A DNA stretch of 64,000 nucleotides from positions 1 to 64,000 of the forward strand of contig NZ_JAIOKB010000003.1 of assembly GCF_019898765.1 (NCBI RefSeq). The letters run 5' to 3'. Shown one piece after another: positions 35,536 through 45,090 of the stretch. How positions within the stretch are numbered: the first letter of the stretch is position 1; each line of letters opens with the position of its first letter. This DNA is from Sphingomonas yunnanensis. Lineage in GTDB: Bacteria > Pseudomonadota > Alphaproteobacteria > Sphingomonadales > Sphingomonadaceae. The translations under genes were made by a program, and so were the position numbers. Under the pieces are notes generated by a model. The model was not told where the DNA came from. It was given only the letters and a program-made list of their open reading frames with translations, and did not search any database.

Positions 35536-37854
35536 TCAGAACAGCTTGCGCACGCCCAGCCGGATCGAGCGGCCGACCGGGTCGATCAGTCCCGGCTGGA
35601 AGCGCAGCGGCGTCGCGCCCAGCCCGTCGCGCACCGCGATGCGATCGTCGAAGAGGTTCTCTACCGTGAAGGACAGCGACAGCCGCTTCGCCCAGGGACG
35701 CCCGACGATCTTCTCGGCGTCGAGGTTGCCGTAGAGCACCAGCCAGTCGCGTCCGGAAAAGCGCAGGTCCGCCGCGGGCAGCAGGTCGCGCACCCGCGTC
35801 GCGCCCTGCAACCGCGCGTAGACGCCGACCGAGGCCGGCCCGTAGCCGATCCCCGTGTTGCCCTCGACCTCCCAGCGCGGCCGGCCGCCGTTGCCGTCGA
35901 GCGTGGCACCGTCGAGCAGGTCGAGCGCGGGCTGGCCCGGCAGAAGGGTGAGCCGATCCGAGAGCCGCCAGGTCGCGCTGCCCATCACGTAGACGCTCGG
36001 GCGCGGCTTGGGGGGCGGGGGTGGCGGCGCCTGGGGGTCTGGCGTGGCGGGCGGCGAGGGCGGCTTGGGCCCGAGTTCGGTGAAGAGGTTGAGCGTCAGG
36101 CGCAGCCTGCGCTCGTCCTCCGCCGCCACCGCCGCCGGGCGCAGGTCGAGCCGTACCAGCCGCCCGGCGTTGTCACGCACGAAGCGGTCGGGGAAGGCCG
36201 CCTCGAACGCGGAGGAGCCGCTCACCGGGGTGATGCTACGGTCGCGCGCGCGCGTGACGAGATAGTCGAGCCGGAGGTCGAAGCTGCGCTCGGCGAAGGG
36301 CCGCAGCGCGACGCCGAGCGTGGTGAGGCGGGTGCGCTCGGGCGGCAGCGCGGGATTGCCGCCGTAGACCGCGTCGACGAAGGCGCTGGTGCCAGTGGCA
36401 TAGTCGAAGACGGGGAGGTTGGGCACCGCCACCAACGCACCGGTCAGTGACGTGATCGGCGGCGCCGTCTGAGAGAGGTTGACGGTGGCGGTCAGCTCCA
36501 CCGCGCGCGCCGGCTGCCAGGTCGCGCCATAACTGAGGCTGGTCAGCCGCTCGAACCCGGTCACCCGGTTCATCCCCAGCGTCGCGGTGACGGCGAGGCG
36601 GCCTAGCGGCGCTAGCACGCCCTCGCTCGCCGCCGCGATCGGCAGTACCGCGCCCACGCTCGTTCCCGCGCTGGTGCGCCGCAGCCGCGGCACCGGCGTC
36701 GCGAGCAGCGGGGCGTCGGCCGCGGCGCTGCCGTCGCTGGTGGCGCGCGCCAGATCGACGCTGGTGGTCACCTGCAGCTCGCCCGCGGGAAGGCGCAGCA
36801 GCGGCCCGCTCGCGGTCAGCCGGGTGCTGGCGGTGCCGGTGAGCGAGCGACCGCGCGTCGACAGCAGGCGCGCGGGATCGTCGAGCGCGCGCGCCTGCTC
36901 GGCGGTGACGGCGCCGCGGATGCGCTCGTAGCCGCCCGTGGCGTCCCAGATCCACCGCCCCGCGCCGCCGTGAAGACCCGCGGTGCCGCGCAGCGTGAGA
37001 GCGGTGTCGCGCTGACGCAGCGAGCTATCGGGTAGATAGAGGCCGGCTTGCTCTCCGTCGGCGCCGAGCAGCGGGGCGAGGCCGTTGCGGCGCAGGTTGC
37101 GCGTCGCCTCCATCGTCAGGTTGAGGTCGGCGTCGAGCTTGGCCGTGATCGGTCGCGCGGCGGCGGCGTCGACCTTGATCGTATCGGTCAGCGGCTGGAG
37201 GTAGCGTCCCGCGCCGACATCGGCGCTGCCGCCGCCGAGCAGCGGCACCGGCTCGGGTGCGATCGCGCGCTGCGACTGGCGCACGGGCAGCTGCCGGAAG
37301 TGCGAGACCTGGAGTGTCGCGCGGCGCGACAGGTCGATCCGCGTCGCGGTCGCCTCGGCATAGTGCGTCGCGCCGCCGCCGCGCGTGGTCGGACCGGCGA
37401 GCTGCTGCGCCACGGTGGAGCGGAAATGCTTGGCGGTGACCAGGTTGAGCACGCGGACGGTCGGCGGGAAGCCGAAGCGCGCCGCGTCCTGCTCGGGGAG
37501 GATCTCGGCCTTCTCGATCGCCTCGGGCGGGATCGACTGGATCTGGGCGACGCCGTTGACGCGCCGGCCGTTGAGCAGGATCACCGGCTCGGCACCGCCG
37601 ATCCCCGCGGTGAGCGGACGGAGGCGGTCCAGCACCTCCTTGAGCCCGGTGACGCCGAGCGAGCGCAGCGCGCGCTGGTCCAGCACCGCTATCGGCTCGT
37701 TGCTGCCGATCGCCGAGCCGGGCGAGCGCCGCGCCGCGACGACGACATCGGGCTCGGCAGTCGGTGGCGGCTCGGGCGCGCGCTCCTGCGCCGTCGCCGG
37801 CGCGGCGAGCGCGGCTGCGCTCAGCATCAGCAATCTTACCTGCTCGCCCGGCAT
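35536..37854 (-). CDS. TonB-dependent receptor with proline-rich insertion in the barrel
   Basis: A 772-residue outer-membrane importer. A signal peptide (MPGEQVRLLMLSAAALAAPATAQ) is followed by a plug domain (about 35-140: PDVVVAARR TonB-box-like start, LKEVLDRLRPLTAG, VILLNGRRVNGV, IPPEAIEKAEILPEQDAARFGF) and the barrel, with the final strand ending in Phe (GRSIRLGVRKLF). Around residues 594-618 a stretch rich in Pro (PPSPP, APPPPPPKPRP) lies in the barrel domain, probably in a loop. The substrate is unknown. The open frame extends about 95 codons farther upstream without conserved sequence, so the start was placed at the signal peptide. Confidence 0.82.
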   Translation of the reverse strand: MPGEQVRLLMLSAAALAAPATAQERAPEPPPTAEPDVVVAARRSPGSAIGSNEPIAVLDQRALRSLGVTGLKEVLDRLRPLTAGIGGAEPVILLNGRRVNGVAQIQSIPPEAIEKAEILPEQDAARFGFPPTVRVLNLVTAKHFRSTVAQQLAGPTTRGGGATHYAEATATRIDLSRRATLQVSHFRQLPVRQSQRAIAPEPVPLLGGGSADVGAGRYLQPLTDTIKVDAAAARPITAKLDADLNLTMEATRNLRRNGLAPLLGADGEQAGLYLPDSSLRQRDTALTLRGTAGLHGGAGRWIWDATGGYERIRGAVTAEQARALDDPARLLSTRGRSLTGTASTRLTASGPLLRLPAGELQVTTSVDLARATSDGSAAADAPLLATPVPRLRRTSAGTSVGAVLPIAAASEGVLAPLGRLAVTATLGMNRVTGFERLTSLSYGATWQPARAVELTATVNLSQTAPPITSLTGALVAVPNLPVFDYATGTSAFVDAVYGGNPALPPERTRLTTLGVALRPFAERSFDLRLDYLVTRARDRSITPVSGSSAFEAAFPDRFVRDNAGRLVRLDLRPAAVAAEDERRLRLTLNLFTELGPKPPSPPATPDPQAPPPPPPKPRPSVYVMGSATWRLSDRLTLLPGQPALDLLDGATLDGNGGRPRWEVEGNTGIGYGPASVGVYARLQGATRVRDLLPAADLRFSGRDWLVLYGNLDAEKIVGRPWAKRLSLSFTVENLFDDRIAVRDGLGATPLRFQPGLIDPVGRSIRLGVRKLF

Positions 37855-38332
37855 CCGCGCCGCTCCGTCTGCGTCGCGCGCAGTCAAGCCGGCAAAACGC
37901 GCCGGACCGTAGCCGGAGCGTGGCCGAAACAAGGCCGCTGTCAGAATGGGGGAGATAGGTGAGGGAGTCCGCGTCCACGTCGGAAAGGGGGATGGGTGGA
38001 TCGAGCAAAGGCGATGCGGAACTCCGCATGCCGATCCGGCCGAACTTGCCGAAGCCGACACTGTCGGAGCGATCGTCTCGCTGCGCACGCTCGACGACCG
38101 ATGCCGCGACGCCGGTCGCATCTGCCGCGCCGTCGTGCCCACCCCGGGGCGAGTGTTTCAACCGAACCTTGGGACCGGCCCTTCGAGCCGAGGACTTACG
38201 CGCACACAGACCGAGTACCGGGCTAGCGCTGTCGCTTCAGGGCGCCACGAAAGCGCCCCTCGCCAACCGGCTCGCGGGCCCGATCGATCGCCTCCACGTC
38301 ATGAAGCGTGGACGTGGCGAGTGTTCGGCCGC
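37855..38332. other. intergenic region, two hairpins, no gene seen
   Basis: About 480 bases. Near the end of the minus-strand lipoprotein gene, TCCACG/CGTGGA (about 38293-38314) and GGGCGC/GCGCCC (about 38239-38257) form hairpins that may stop its transcription. The rest contains the receptor promoter by position but no clear boxes. Confidence 0.4.
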
Positions 38333-38602
38333 TCAGTGCGCCCCCGACATCGTCCCATTGGACAGGTCGCCCAGCGTGTCGCTGTTCTCCATCGTCATCG
38401 CGTTCGCGCCCGACGCATTGTCCGTCGCCATCAGGTCGCCCGCCGCGCCCGAGGCGGTGAGGCCGTTGGCCTGGCTCTCGTTGGCGACGACGTTGTTGTT
38501 CTCGTCGGTCGTGATCGTCTGGTCGCCCTTGCCACAGGCGCCGAGCGCGAGCGCGAGCGGGAGGGCGGCGAGGAAGGCGGCGCGGGGCAGGGCACGGGTC
38601 AT
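38333..38602 (-). CDS. small lipoprotein
   Basis: 89 residues with a lipoprotein signal: basic start MTRALPR, hydrophobic AAFLAALPLALALG, lipobox LGAC with Cys near position 23, then a low-complexity acidic and Asn-rich tail (TTDENNNVV ... NAMTMENSDTLGDLSNGTM). It should be lipidated and anchored in an envelope membrane; no Asp follows the Cys, so outer-membrane sorting is likely. Function unknown. It is divergent from the TonB-dependent receptor at 38822. Confidence 0.78.
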   Translation of the reverse strand: MTRALPRAAFLAALPLALALGACGKGDQTITTDENNNVVANESQANGLTASGAAGDLMATDNASGANAMTMENSDTLGDLSNGTMSGAH

Positions 38603-38712
38603 GACAGTCTCCGTCGGCTGAAGCGCGCCAACGTCGCGCCGACCACGCTCGTTCCCTCGCCGCCGGCCCCGACGCGCTGTGTCCGACGGGCCACAGCCCG
38701 CCCCGAGGCGGC

Positions 38713-38724
38713 TGAATACGTATG
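38713..38724. promoter_or_regulatory. candidate LacI-family operator upstream of a TonB-dependent receptor
   Basis: TGAATACGTATG with the palindromic core ATACGTAT. The identical 12 bases occur at 55807 between the LacI-family gene and the amylase. A TTGTGA box starts about nine bases farther on, with TAATCG about 18 bases beyond it, so repressor binding could block a promoter here. Confidence 0.5.
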
Positions 38725-38821
38725 TGGCTTTCTTGTGACGCGGTCCGGCGCGGGCCTAATCGGCGGCATCTACCCAGGCACGGTCGCACCAACGCGGCCG
38801 CCGGGACAGGGGAGGATCGTC

Positions 38822-41752
38822 TTGGACCGCTCGTCACTCATGGTATCGGCGCGCACGCGCCTCGTCTCGCACAGCAGCGGCGTTGCGCTCGCCGCGGCGC
38901 TGCTGCTCGTCGCCACCGCCGCGCAGGCGCAGGAAGCGCCGCCGCAGGCGAACGCGCCCACCGCCAACCCGACGGCGAAGGCGACGGTCGACCAGCCCGC
39001 TCCCTCGGCCGATCCCACGCCCGACGCGAATGCCAACCCCAACCCCACCGCGACCGACGCGGGAGCGGACGAGATCGTCGTCACCGGAATCCGCGCCAGC
39101 CTCGCCAAGTCGGCCGAGATCAAACGCAACTCGACGATCATCGTCGACTCGGTCTCGGCCGAGGATATCGGCAAGCTGCCCGACGTGTCGGTCGCCGACT
39201 CGCTCGCGCGCCTGCCAGGCGTCACCGCGCAGCGCGTCGAGGGCCGCGACCAGAGCCTGTCGATCCGCGGCCTCGGCCCCGATTTCTCGACCACCCTGCT
39301 CAACGGGCGCGAGCAGGTCACCACCGGCGACAATCGCGGCGTCGAGTTCGACCAGTATCCGTCGGAGTTCTTCAGCAACGTCAACGTCTACAAGTCGGCC
39401 GACGCGTCGCTGATCGCGGCCGGCGTGTCGGGCACGGTGGACCTGCGCATGCTGCGCCCGCTCGACCAGAAGGAGCGACTGTTCGTCGTCTCGGCGCGCG
39501 GCCAGATGAACGGCATCGGCAAGCGCAATCCCGACGGACAGCGCTACGGCTATCGCGCCACCGCGACCTTCGTCGACAAGTTCGCGGGCGACACGCTCGG
39601 CATCTCGATCGGCCTGGCCGCGCAGGAATCGCCGACCAACTACGACAAGTACGAGGCCTGGGGCTATCCGGGCCTCAACGACCGCAACGCCAATTGCGAC
39701 GCCGCGGGCAACCCGTGCCTGCTCGGCGGTGCCAAGCCCTATGTCCAGTCGAACCTGCTCAAGCGCTACGGCGGGGTCGGCACGATCGAGTGGCAGCCGA
39801 GCGACTCCTTCCACTCGACCTTCGACGCGCTCTACACGCACTTCGAGGAGACGCAGCACCTGCGCGGGATCGAGTTCCCGCTCGGCTATAACGTCGCGCC
39901 CAACCCGGGCTCGGTGACGGTGCAGGACGGGTACGTCCAGACCGCGACCTTCTCGCCGCAGTACACGGTGCAACGCAACGACCTCAACGAGCGCCGCGCC
40001 GACATGTACTCGTTCGGCTGGAACAACGATCTCAAGCTGTCCGACTCGATCCACCTCAACGTCGACGCGAGCTGGTCGCACGCCAACCGGCAGGACGAGC
40101 TGATCGAGACCTATTCAGGCACCGGCTATGGCGGCACCGGGCAGCGCGACACGATCACGGTCACGCGTCAGGACAGCGGCATCTACTCCATCGTGCCGAC
40201 GCTCGATTACACCGACACCGACGTGATCCGCATCACCGACCCGGGCGGCTGGGGCTATAACGGCACCAACGCCGTGGTACAGGCGGGCTTCCAGAACCGG
40301 CCCAAGTTCAGCGACGACCTCAAGTCGCTGCGCGCCAGCCTGGCCGGCGACTTCGCCGACCTGGGCGTGATCCGCGGCTGGGAGGTCGGCGCCAATTACT
40401 CGCAGCGCGAGAAGAAGGCGCAGTACACCTCCTATTTCTACTGCCCGTCGGGGATGGGAACCGGCTGCACCGTCGCCAGCGGCACCACCACCTCGATCGC
40501 GGTGCCGAGCGACGTCGTGCTCGATCCGGTCTCGCTCGGCTTCATCGGTGTGCCCAACATCCTCGCGCTCGACTCGCGCGGCGTGCTCGACCTGCTCACC
40601 CCGGTGTTCGACAACCGCCCGGAGAGCCTCGCCAAGGTGTGGGGCGTGAAGGAGAAGGTCGCGACCGGCTACGCCAAATTGGTGTTCGACGGCACCGCCG
40701 GCGGCAGGGCGATGAAGGGCTCGCTCGGCGTCCAGGTGGTGCACACCGACCAGAGCTCGGACGGCCGCATCGCCGGGCTCAACGCGGGCGCGGTGACCCT
40801 GTCCGAAGTATCGGGCGGCGCGAAATACACCAACGTGCTGCCGAGCGCGACGCTGTCGGTCGAGCTCATCCCGAGCGGCTTCGTCAAGATGGGCGCGTCG
40901 CAGACGATGGTGCGCCCGCGGCTCGACCAGGAGCGGATCTCGCAGAACGTCGCGATCACGCCGGGCAACGTCGGGCGCGGCTCGGACCCGCTCAACAGCC
41001 CCTTCTCGTCCGACGGCGGCAACTTCCAGCTGCGGCCGTACAAGTCGACCAACATCGACATGTCGTTCGAGAAATACTTCCCCGGCGGCGGCTATGTCGC
41101 GCTGACCGGCTATTACAAACGGCTGACCGATTACGTCGATCCGAACAACAACGTGCTGTACGACTTCTCGCCGCTGCTCAGCTCGTTGACCCCCGAGCAG
41201 CAGGCGATCGTGCGCGCGCAGAACGCGCAGAACGGCTTGTTCAAGCTGCCGGCCAACTCGGGCCGCGGCGAGATCCTCGGGGCCGAGGCGACGCTGTCGC
41301 TGCCGCTGCGCATGCTGACCCGCTCGCTCGACGGCTTCGGCCTGTTCGGCAGCGGCAGCTACACCAGCTCGGCGGTGCGCTACGACAGCGCGCCGGCGGA
41401 CACGCAGACGGTGCCGGGCCTGTCGAAGTGGGTGCTCAACGGCACCGCATACTTCGAGAAATGGGGCTTCCAGGCGCGCACGACCTATCGCTACCGCTCC
41501 GAGTTCCTCGCCGAGGTGCGCGGGCTGTCGGCCACGCCGGAGCTCAACACCGCCAAGGCGGAGGGCATCCTCGACGCGCAGATCGGCTATGAATTCCAGA
41601 GCGGTCCGCTCCAGGGGTTGGCCATCCTGGCACAGGCGAAGAACCTGACCGATCAGGCCTTCTACCAGTATACCAACGGCGACCCGCGCCAGGTGCGGCG
41701 CTACCAGCGCTACGGTACCGATTATTACGTCGGCCTGACGTATCGGTTCTGA
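38822..41752 (+). CDS. TonB-dependent receptor, sugar type (candidate maltodextrin importer)
   Basis: A 976-residue outer-membrane receptor of the Xanthomonas/Caulobacter carbohydrate type. The signal peptide ends ATAAQAQ; a Pro/Asn/Thr-rich linker follows; the TonB box is DEIVVTGIR; the plug shows DVSVADSLARLPGVTAQR, QSLSIRGLGPDFSTTLLNGRE and DLRMLRPLD. The barrel ends YYVGLTYRF. The start is probably TTG at 38822, because GGGGAGG lies about seven bases before it; the ATG at 38840 would be too far from that site. The operator-like 12-mer upstream, shared with the amylase locus, points to maltodextrin or a related glucan as substrate. That is inference. Confidence 0.88.
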   Translation: MDRSSLMVSARTRLVSHSSGVALAAALLLVATAAQAQEAPPQANAPTANPTAKATVDQPAPSADPTPDANANPNPTATDAGADEIVVTGIRASLAKSAEIKRNSTIIVDSVSAEDIGKLPDVSVADSLARLPGVTAQRVEGRDQSLSIRGLGPDFSTTLLNGREQVTTGDNRGVEFDQYPSEFFSNVNVYKSADASLIAAGVSGTVDLRMLRPLDQKERLFVVSARGQMNGIGKRNPDGQRYGYRATATFVDKFAGDTLGISIGLAAQESPTNYDKYEAWGYPGLNDRNANCDAAGNPCLLGGAKPYVQSNLLKRYGGVGTIEWQPSDSFHSTFDALYTHFEETQHLRGIEFPLGYNVAPNPGSVTVQDGYVQTATFSPQYTVQRNDLNERRADMYSFGWNNDLKLSDSIHLNVDASWSHANRQDELIETYSGTGYGGTGQRDTITVTRQDSGIYSIVPTLDYTDTDVIRITDPGGWGYNGTNAVVQAGFQNRPKFSDDLKSLRASLAGDFADLGVIRGWEVGANYSQREKKAQYTSYFYCPSGMGTGCTVASGTTTSIAVPSDVVLDPVSLGFIGVPNILALDSRGVLDLLTPVFDNRPESLAKVWGVKEKVATGYAKLVFDGTAGGRAMKGSLGVQVVHTDQSSDGRIAGLNAGAVTLSEVSGGAKYTNVLPSATLSVELIPSGFVKMGASQTMVRPRLDQERISQNVAITPGNVGRGSDPLNSPFSSDGGNFQLRPYKSTNIDMSFEKYFPGGGYVALTGYYKRLTDYVDPNNNVLYDFSPLLSSLTPEQQAIVRAQNAQNGLFKLPANSGRGEILGAEATLSLPLRMLTRSLDGFGLFGSGSYTSSAVRYDSAPADTQTVPGLSKWVLNGTAYFEKWGFQARTTYRYRSEFLAEVRGLSATPELNTAKAEGILDAQIGYEFQSGPLQGLAILAQAKNLTDQAFYQYTNGDPRQVRRYQRYGTDYYVGLTYRF

Positions 41753-41767
41753 CCCAAGATCCTTTCC

Positions 41768-41893
41768 GGCACGGGGAGGGGGACCGCCCGGCAAAGCCGG
41801 GTGGTCGAGGGGGCTCTCCACGAAACGCAGCGCCTGTGGCGACCCCCCTCCACCACCGCCTCGCGGCGGTCCCCCTCCCCGCGAGCGGGGAGG
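41768..41893. repeat. composite palindromic repeat between convergent receptor genes
   Basis: ACGGGGAGGGGGACCGCC near the left end is mirrored by GGCGGTCCCCCTCCCCG near the right end, enclosing smaller hairpins (CCCGGC/GCCGGG, CCGCC/GGCGG). It looks like a mobile intergenic palindrome of sphingomonads and probably serves as a two-way terminator. Confidence 0.65.
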
Positions 41894-41904
41894 ATTGATG
41901 CCGC

Positions 41905-44586
41905 TCAGAACTCGGCGCGCGCGCCGAACAGGATCGTGCGCCCGTAGTAGTTCACCTCGCCGAAGCGCAGCTCCCTGTCGTTGTAGGTGTTCTGCCGCGC
42001 GCCGGCGAGGTTGATCCCCTCCAGGCTGAGCGTCAGCTGCGGCGTCACCTTGATCGAGAAATTGCCGTCGAGCGAGCCGAACGGCGCGACATAGCTCGGT
42101 GACTGCACCGTGCTGCCGGTGCCGCTGAGATAGCGGTCGCGCCAGACGTAGGAGAGCCGCGTCGACACCGGCCCCATGTCGTAGAAGCCGACCAGGTTGA
42201 AGCTGTTCTTGGACAGGCCGAGCAGCTGGTCGCGGATCTCGCGGTCGCCTGCCTTATAGTCCGCCTGCACCGAGGTGTGCGTGTACGAGGCCTGCACGCC
42301 CAGGCCGTCGAGCGGCTTGGGCAGGAAGCTGAACACCTGGCTGTAGGCGAACTCGGCGCCGTAGACCTTGGCGTCGCCGCCGTTGATCTGCGTGGACAGG
42401 CGGACGTTGCCGCGCCCCGGGATGGTAATGTCGACGTTGTTCTGCGTGATGTAATTGTCGAGCGCCTTGTAGAAGACCGTGCCCGACAGCAGCCCCGACG
42501 GCGCGAAATACCATTCGAGCGAGCCATCGAACTGCGTCGCGAGGAAGGGCACCAGCTGCGGGTTGCCGCCGCTCGCGGTCGGCGCGTCGGTGGAGACGGT
42601 GATGCGCGGCGCGACGTCGGTGACGTTGGGTCGGGTCAGCACGCGGCTCGCGGCGAGGCGGCCGACCAGCTTGGTGGTGAGATCGGCGCGCAGGTTGAAG
42701 CTGGGCAGCCAGTTGTTGAAGGTCTTGGGGAAGCTGGCGGGCGTCGCGACCGAGCCGGCGGTCAGCGTCCCGCTCGCGACCTGGTCGGTGTGGACGTATC
42801 GCACGCCCAGGTTGCCGCTCACCGCCACTGCGCCCAGCGGAAATTGATAGTCAGCGCGGACATAGCCCCCCGCGATTCGCTCCGTGACGGTGAAGCTCGA
42901 GCGCCGGTCCGCCAGCGTCAGCGCCGAATTTTCCACTGCGGGCGTGAAGAAGGCGTCGAGATAGGCGCTCGTCACCGGCACGAGGAAGGTGCGCGGCGTA
43001 TTGCCGGACACGCCCTCGAGGAAGTCATCGAACGGCAGCTGCTCGTAGGCGCCGCTGCCGAGCACGCTCAGCGGGGTGCCGGCGGGCGGGTTGACCAGGA
43101 AGTCGCGGCGGAAATAGTCGCGCCGGCGCCGGTGATATTCGCCGCCCGCGGCCAGCTTGGAGAGGAAGCCGTCGAGGTCGCGTGCGACGTCGGCGCGGGT
43201 GTAGAGGTCCCAGTCCTTGCTGTCCTTCGGCGCGATGTTGAAGGTGTAGAGGCTGTAATTGGCCGCGTCGGTGGCGTCGACCGGCGTGGTGAGGCTCGGC
43301 AGCACCTTGTAGCCGCCGGTCGCGTCGTAGCTGAGCGGCGCGATGAAGATCGCGCGGCTGCGCACCGTGCCCTCCCGATAATCGGGGTGGTAGCTGTGCG
43401 CCGCCGACCAGTTGACGTCGGCCGACAGGTGCCAGCGATCAGGGTTCCACCGCTGCTTGAGCCCGACCGTCAGCAGGTCGTGGCGGTTGAGGCTGTACTC
43501 GCGCGACGCCATGAAGCGCACGTTGTTGATCGTCGCCTTGGTGATCGTGTCGCCGTCGGTGACGACCGAGCCCGGCACGATCGACGAACCCGAGGGATTG
43601 TAGGTGCCCTTGCCGTCGTCGGGATAGATATCGAGGCCGAACTCATCATAGGCGACGTCGAGCCGGGTCGCGACGACGTCGAGGATCGTCTCCAGCTCGG
43701 CGGTCGGGCGCCACTGCGCCGAGATCATCCCCGACACGCGCTCGCGATCCTCGGTCTCCACCGTCGGCCGCGTGCGCGTCGGCGAGTAGAGTCCCTTGGG
43801 CAGCCCGCCCGTCGCGGCGGTGGTGTAGCGGTCGGCGATCCACCCGAACCCCAGGAAGCGGTCGTTGCGGACCGACTTCGCCCAATATTGCGCGCCCGCG
43901 AGCAGCCCGAACGTGCCGTCGTCGGTGGTGACGCTGGTCAGCAGCGTCGCGTTGGGGCGGACCTTGTCGGTCTGCGTGGTGTAGGTGCCGCGCAGGTTGA
44001 GCGTGGTCTTGTTGCCCACCTCGAGCGGGCGGAAGGTGGTGACGTCGATGTTGCCGCCCAGCGCGCCCTCGCTCATGTCCGCGGTCGGCGTCTTCACCAC
44101 GTCGATGCGCGAGGTGAACTCGGCCGGCAGCATCTCGAAGCGGAACTGGCGGCCGTTGGCGCCGCCGTTCTCGATCAGGTCGTTGAGCGCGACGGTGCGG
44201 CCGTTCATCAGCGTGTTCTGGAACTGCGGCCCGAGCCCGCGGACGCTGACGTACAGCCCCTCCCCGCGCGGCCGGGTGATCGCCACGCCGGGGATCAGCT
44301 GCAGCGCCTCGGCGACGTTCTGCGTCGGGAACTTGCCGATGTCGGTCGAGCTGATCGAGTCGACGCCGTAGGCGGCGCGGCGCTTCGTCTCCACCGCGGC
44401 GTCGATGCTGCGCGCGTAGGTGCCGTTGACGACGATGTCCTCGCCCGGCTGGTCGGCCGCGGCGGCGTCGCTCGCCTGCGTGGCGGGAGCCGCCGACGCG
44501 ACGGTCTGCGCGTGCGCGGTCCCGGTCAGCGAGGCGATGGTGACGAGCGCGGCCGACGCCCGAAGCAGGCCGACATACGATAGCAT
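41905..44586 (-). CDS. TonB-dependent receptor, sugar type
   Basis: An 893-residue outer-membrane receptor. Signal peptide MLSYVGLLRASAALVTIASLTGTAHAQ; TonB box about EDIVVNGTYAR; plug blocks IGKFPTQNVAEALQLIPGVAITR, YVSVRGLGPQFQNTLMNGR and GALGGNIDVTTFRPL; final barrel strand ending TILFGARAEF. The start at 44586 follows a GGGGG ribosome site about eight bases upstream. It belongs to the same broad carbohydrate-receptor group as its convergent neighbour but is not a close duplicate. Substrate unknown. Confidence 0.87.
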   Translation of the reverse strand: MLSYVGLLRASAALVTIASLTGTAHAQTVASAAPATQASDAAAADQPGEDIVVNGTYARSIDAAVETKRRAAYGVDSISSTDIGKFPTQNVAEALQLIPGVAITRPRGEGLYVSVRGLGPQFQNTLMNGRTVALNDLIENGGANGRQFRFEMLPAEFTSRIDVVKTPTADMSEGALGGNIDVTTFRPLEVGNKTTLNLRGTYTTQTDKVRPNATLLTSVTTDDGTFGLLAGAQYWAKSVRNDRFLGFGWIADRYTTAATGGLPKGLYSPTRTRPTVETEDRERVSGMISAQWRPTAELETILDVVATRLDVAYDEFGLDIYPDDGKGTYNPSGSSIVPGSVVTDGDTITKATINNVRFMASREYSLNRHDLLTVGLKQRWNPDRWHLSADVNWSAAHSYHPDYREGTVRSRAIFIAPLSYDATGGYKVLPSLTTPVDATDAANYSLYTFNIAPKDSKDWDLYTRADVARDLDGFLSKLAAGGEYHRRRRDYFRRDFLVNPPAGTPLSVLGSGAYEQLPFDDFLEGVSGNTPRTFLVPVTSAYLDAFFTPAVENSALTLADRRSSFTVTERIAGGYVRADYQFPLGAVAVSGNLGVRYVHTDQVASGTLTAGSVATPASFPKTFNNWLPSFNLRADLTTKLVGRLAASRVLTRPNVTDVAPRITVSTDAPTASGGNPQLVPFLATQFDGSLEWYFAPSGLLSGTVFYKALDNYITQNNVDITIPGRGNVRLSTQINGGDAKVYGAEFAYSQVFSFLPKPLDGLGVQASYTHTSVQADYKAGDREIRDQLLGLSKNSFNLVGFYDMGPVSTRLSYVWRDRYLSGTGSTVQSPSYVAPFGSLDGNFSIKVTPQLTLSLEGINLAGARQNTYNDRELRFGEVNYYGRTILFGARAEF

Positions 44587-44797
44587 GATGATACCCCCAA
44601 GCGGCATGAGTGCCGTCTTGGCGCGGGCCGCTACGGGGGCTCGATGTAAACGCCGCGTCGTTTTAGCGACGGTTTCGTTACGACCGCGCACTTTCCGGCG
44701 CGATATCGCGTTTCCGGGTAGGTCGATGCGCCGAGGCGCGCGGTTCGGCCCTCGGTCGTGCTACTGAAGGAGCTTGGCGGGCAGGTCGAGGGATCGC

Positions 44798-44962
44798 CTA
44801 GCGGTCGCGCCACCAAACCCACAGCGCGATCGCTACTCCTGCCGCGAGGCCAGCGAGGAAGCCGATCGTCGGCTCGCCGGCGATGAGGCCGAGGATCGTG
44901 CCGCCGAGGATCAGCGCGGCGATAGGGAAGCCGCCGGCGAGCGGGGAGCGGGAAGGAGGCAT
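44798..44962 (-). CDS. small two-helix membrane protein
   Basis: 54 residues: MPPSRSPLAGGFPIAALILG begins the first helix, then GGTILGLIAGEPTIGFLAGL and a second helix ending in ALWVWWRDR. The pattern SPLAGGF...GLxxGxPTIGxLAG...WxRDR is common in tiny sphingomonad membrane proteins of unknown function. It is divergent from tamA, with 128 bases between starts; no strong ribosome site was seen. Confidence 0.7.
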   Translation of the reverse strand: MPPSRSPLAGGFPIAALILGGTILGLIAGEPTIGFLAGLAAGVAIALWVWWRDR

Positions 44963-45090
44963 GCGTGCGCTCTGCCACGGCGGCGCCGCGCGCGCCAGCC
45001 GCGACCGGCCGTGCCGGAGCCGCGATCCCGGCCTCGCTCGCGCACTTTTCCCCCCTTCTTCTCTCCACCTGCGGCGGCTAGACCGGGTGG

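Noticed and set aside
42277..44583. A 768-codon open frame on the plus strand opposite the receptor gene
   Set aside because: Composition is that of a shadow frame; the receptor on the other strand has clear plug and barrel motifs and a ribosome site.
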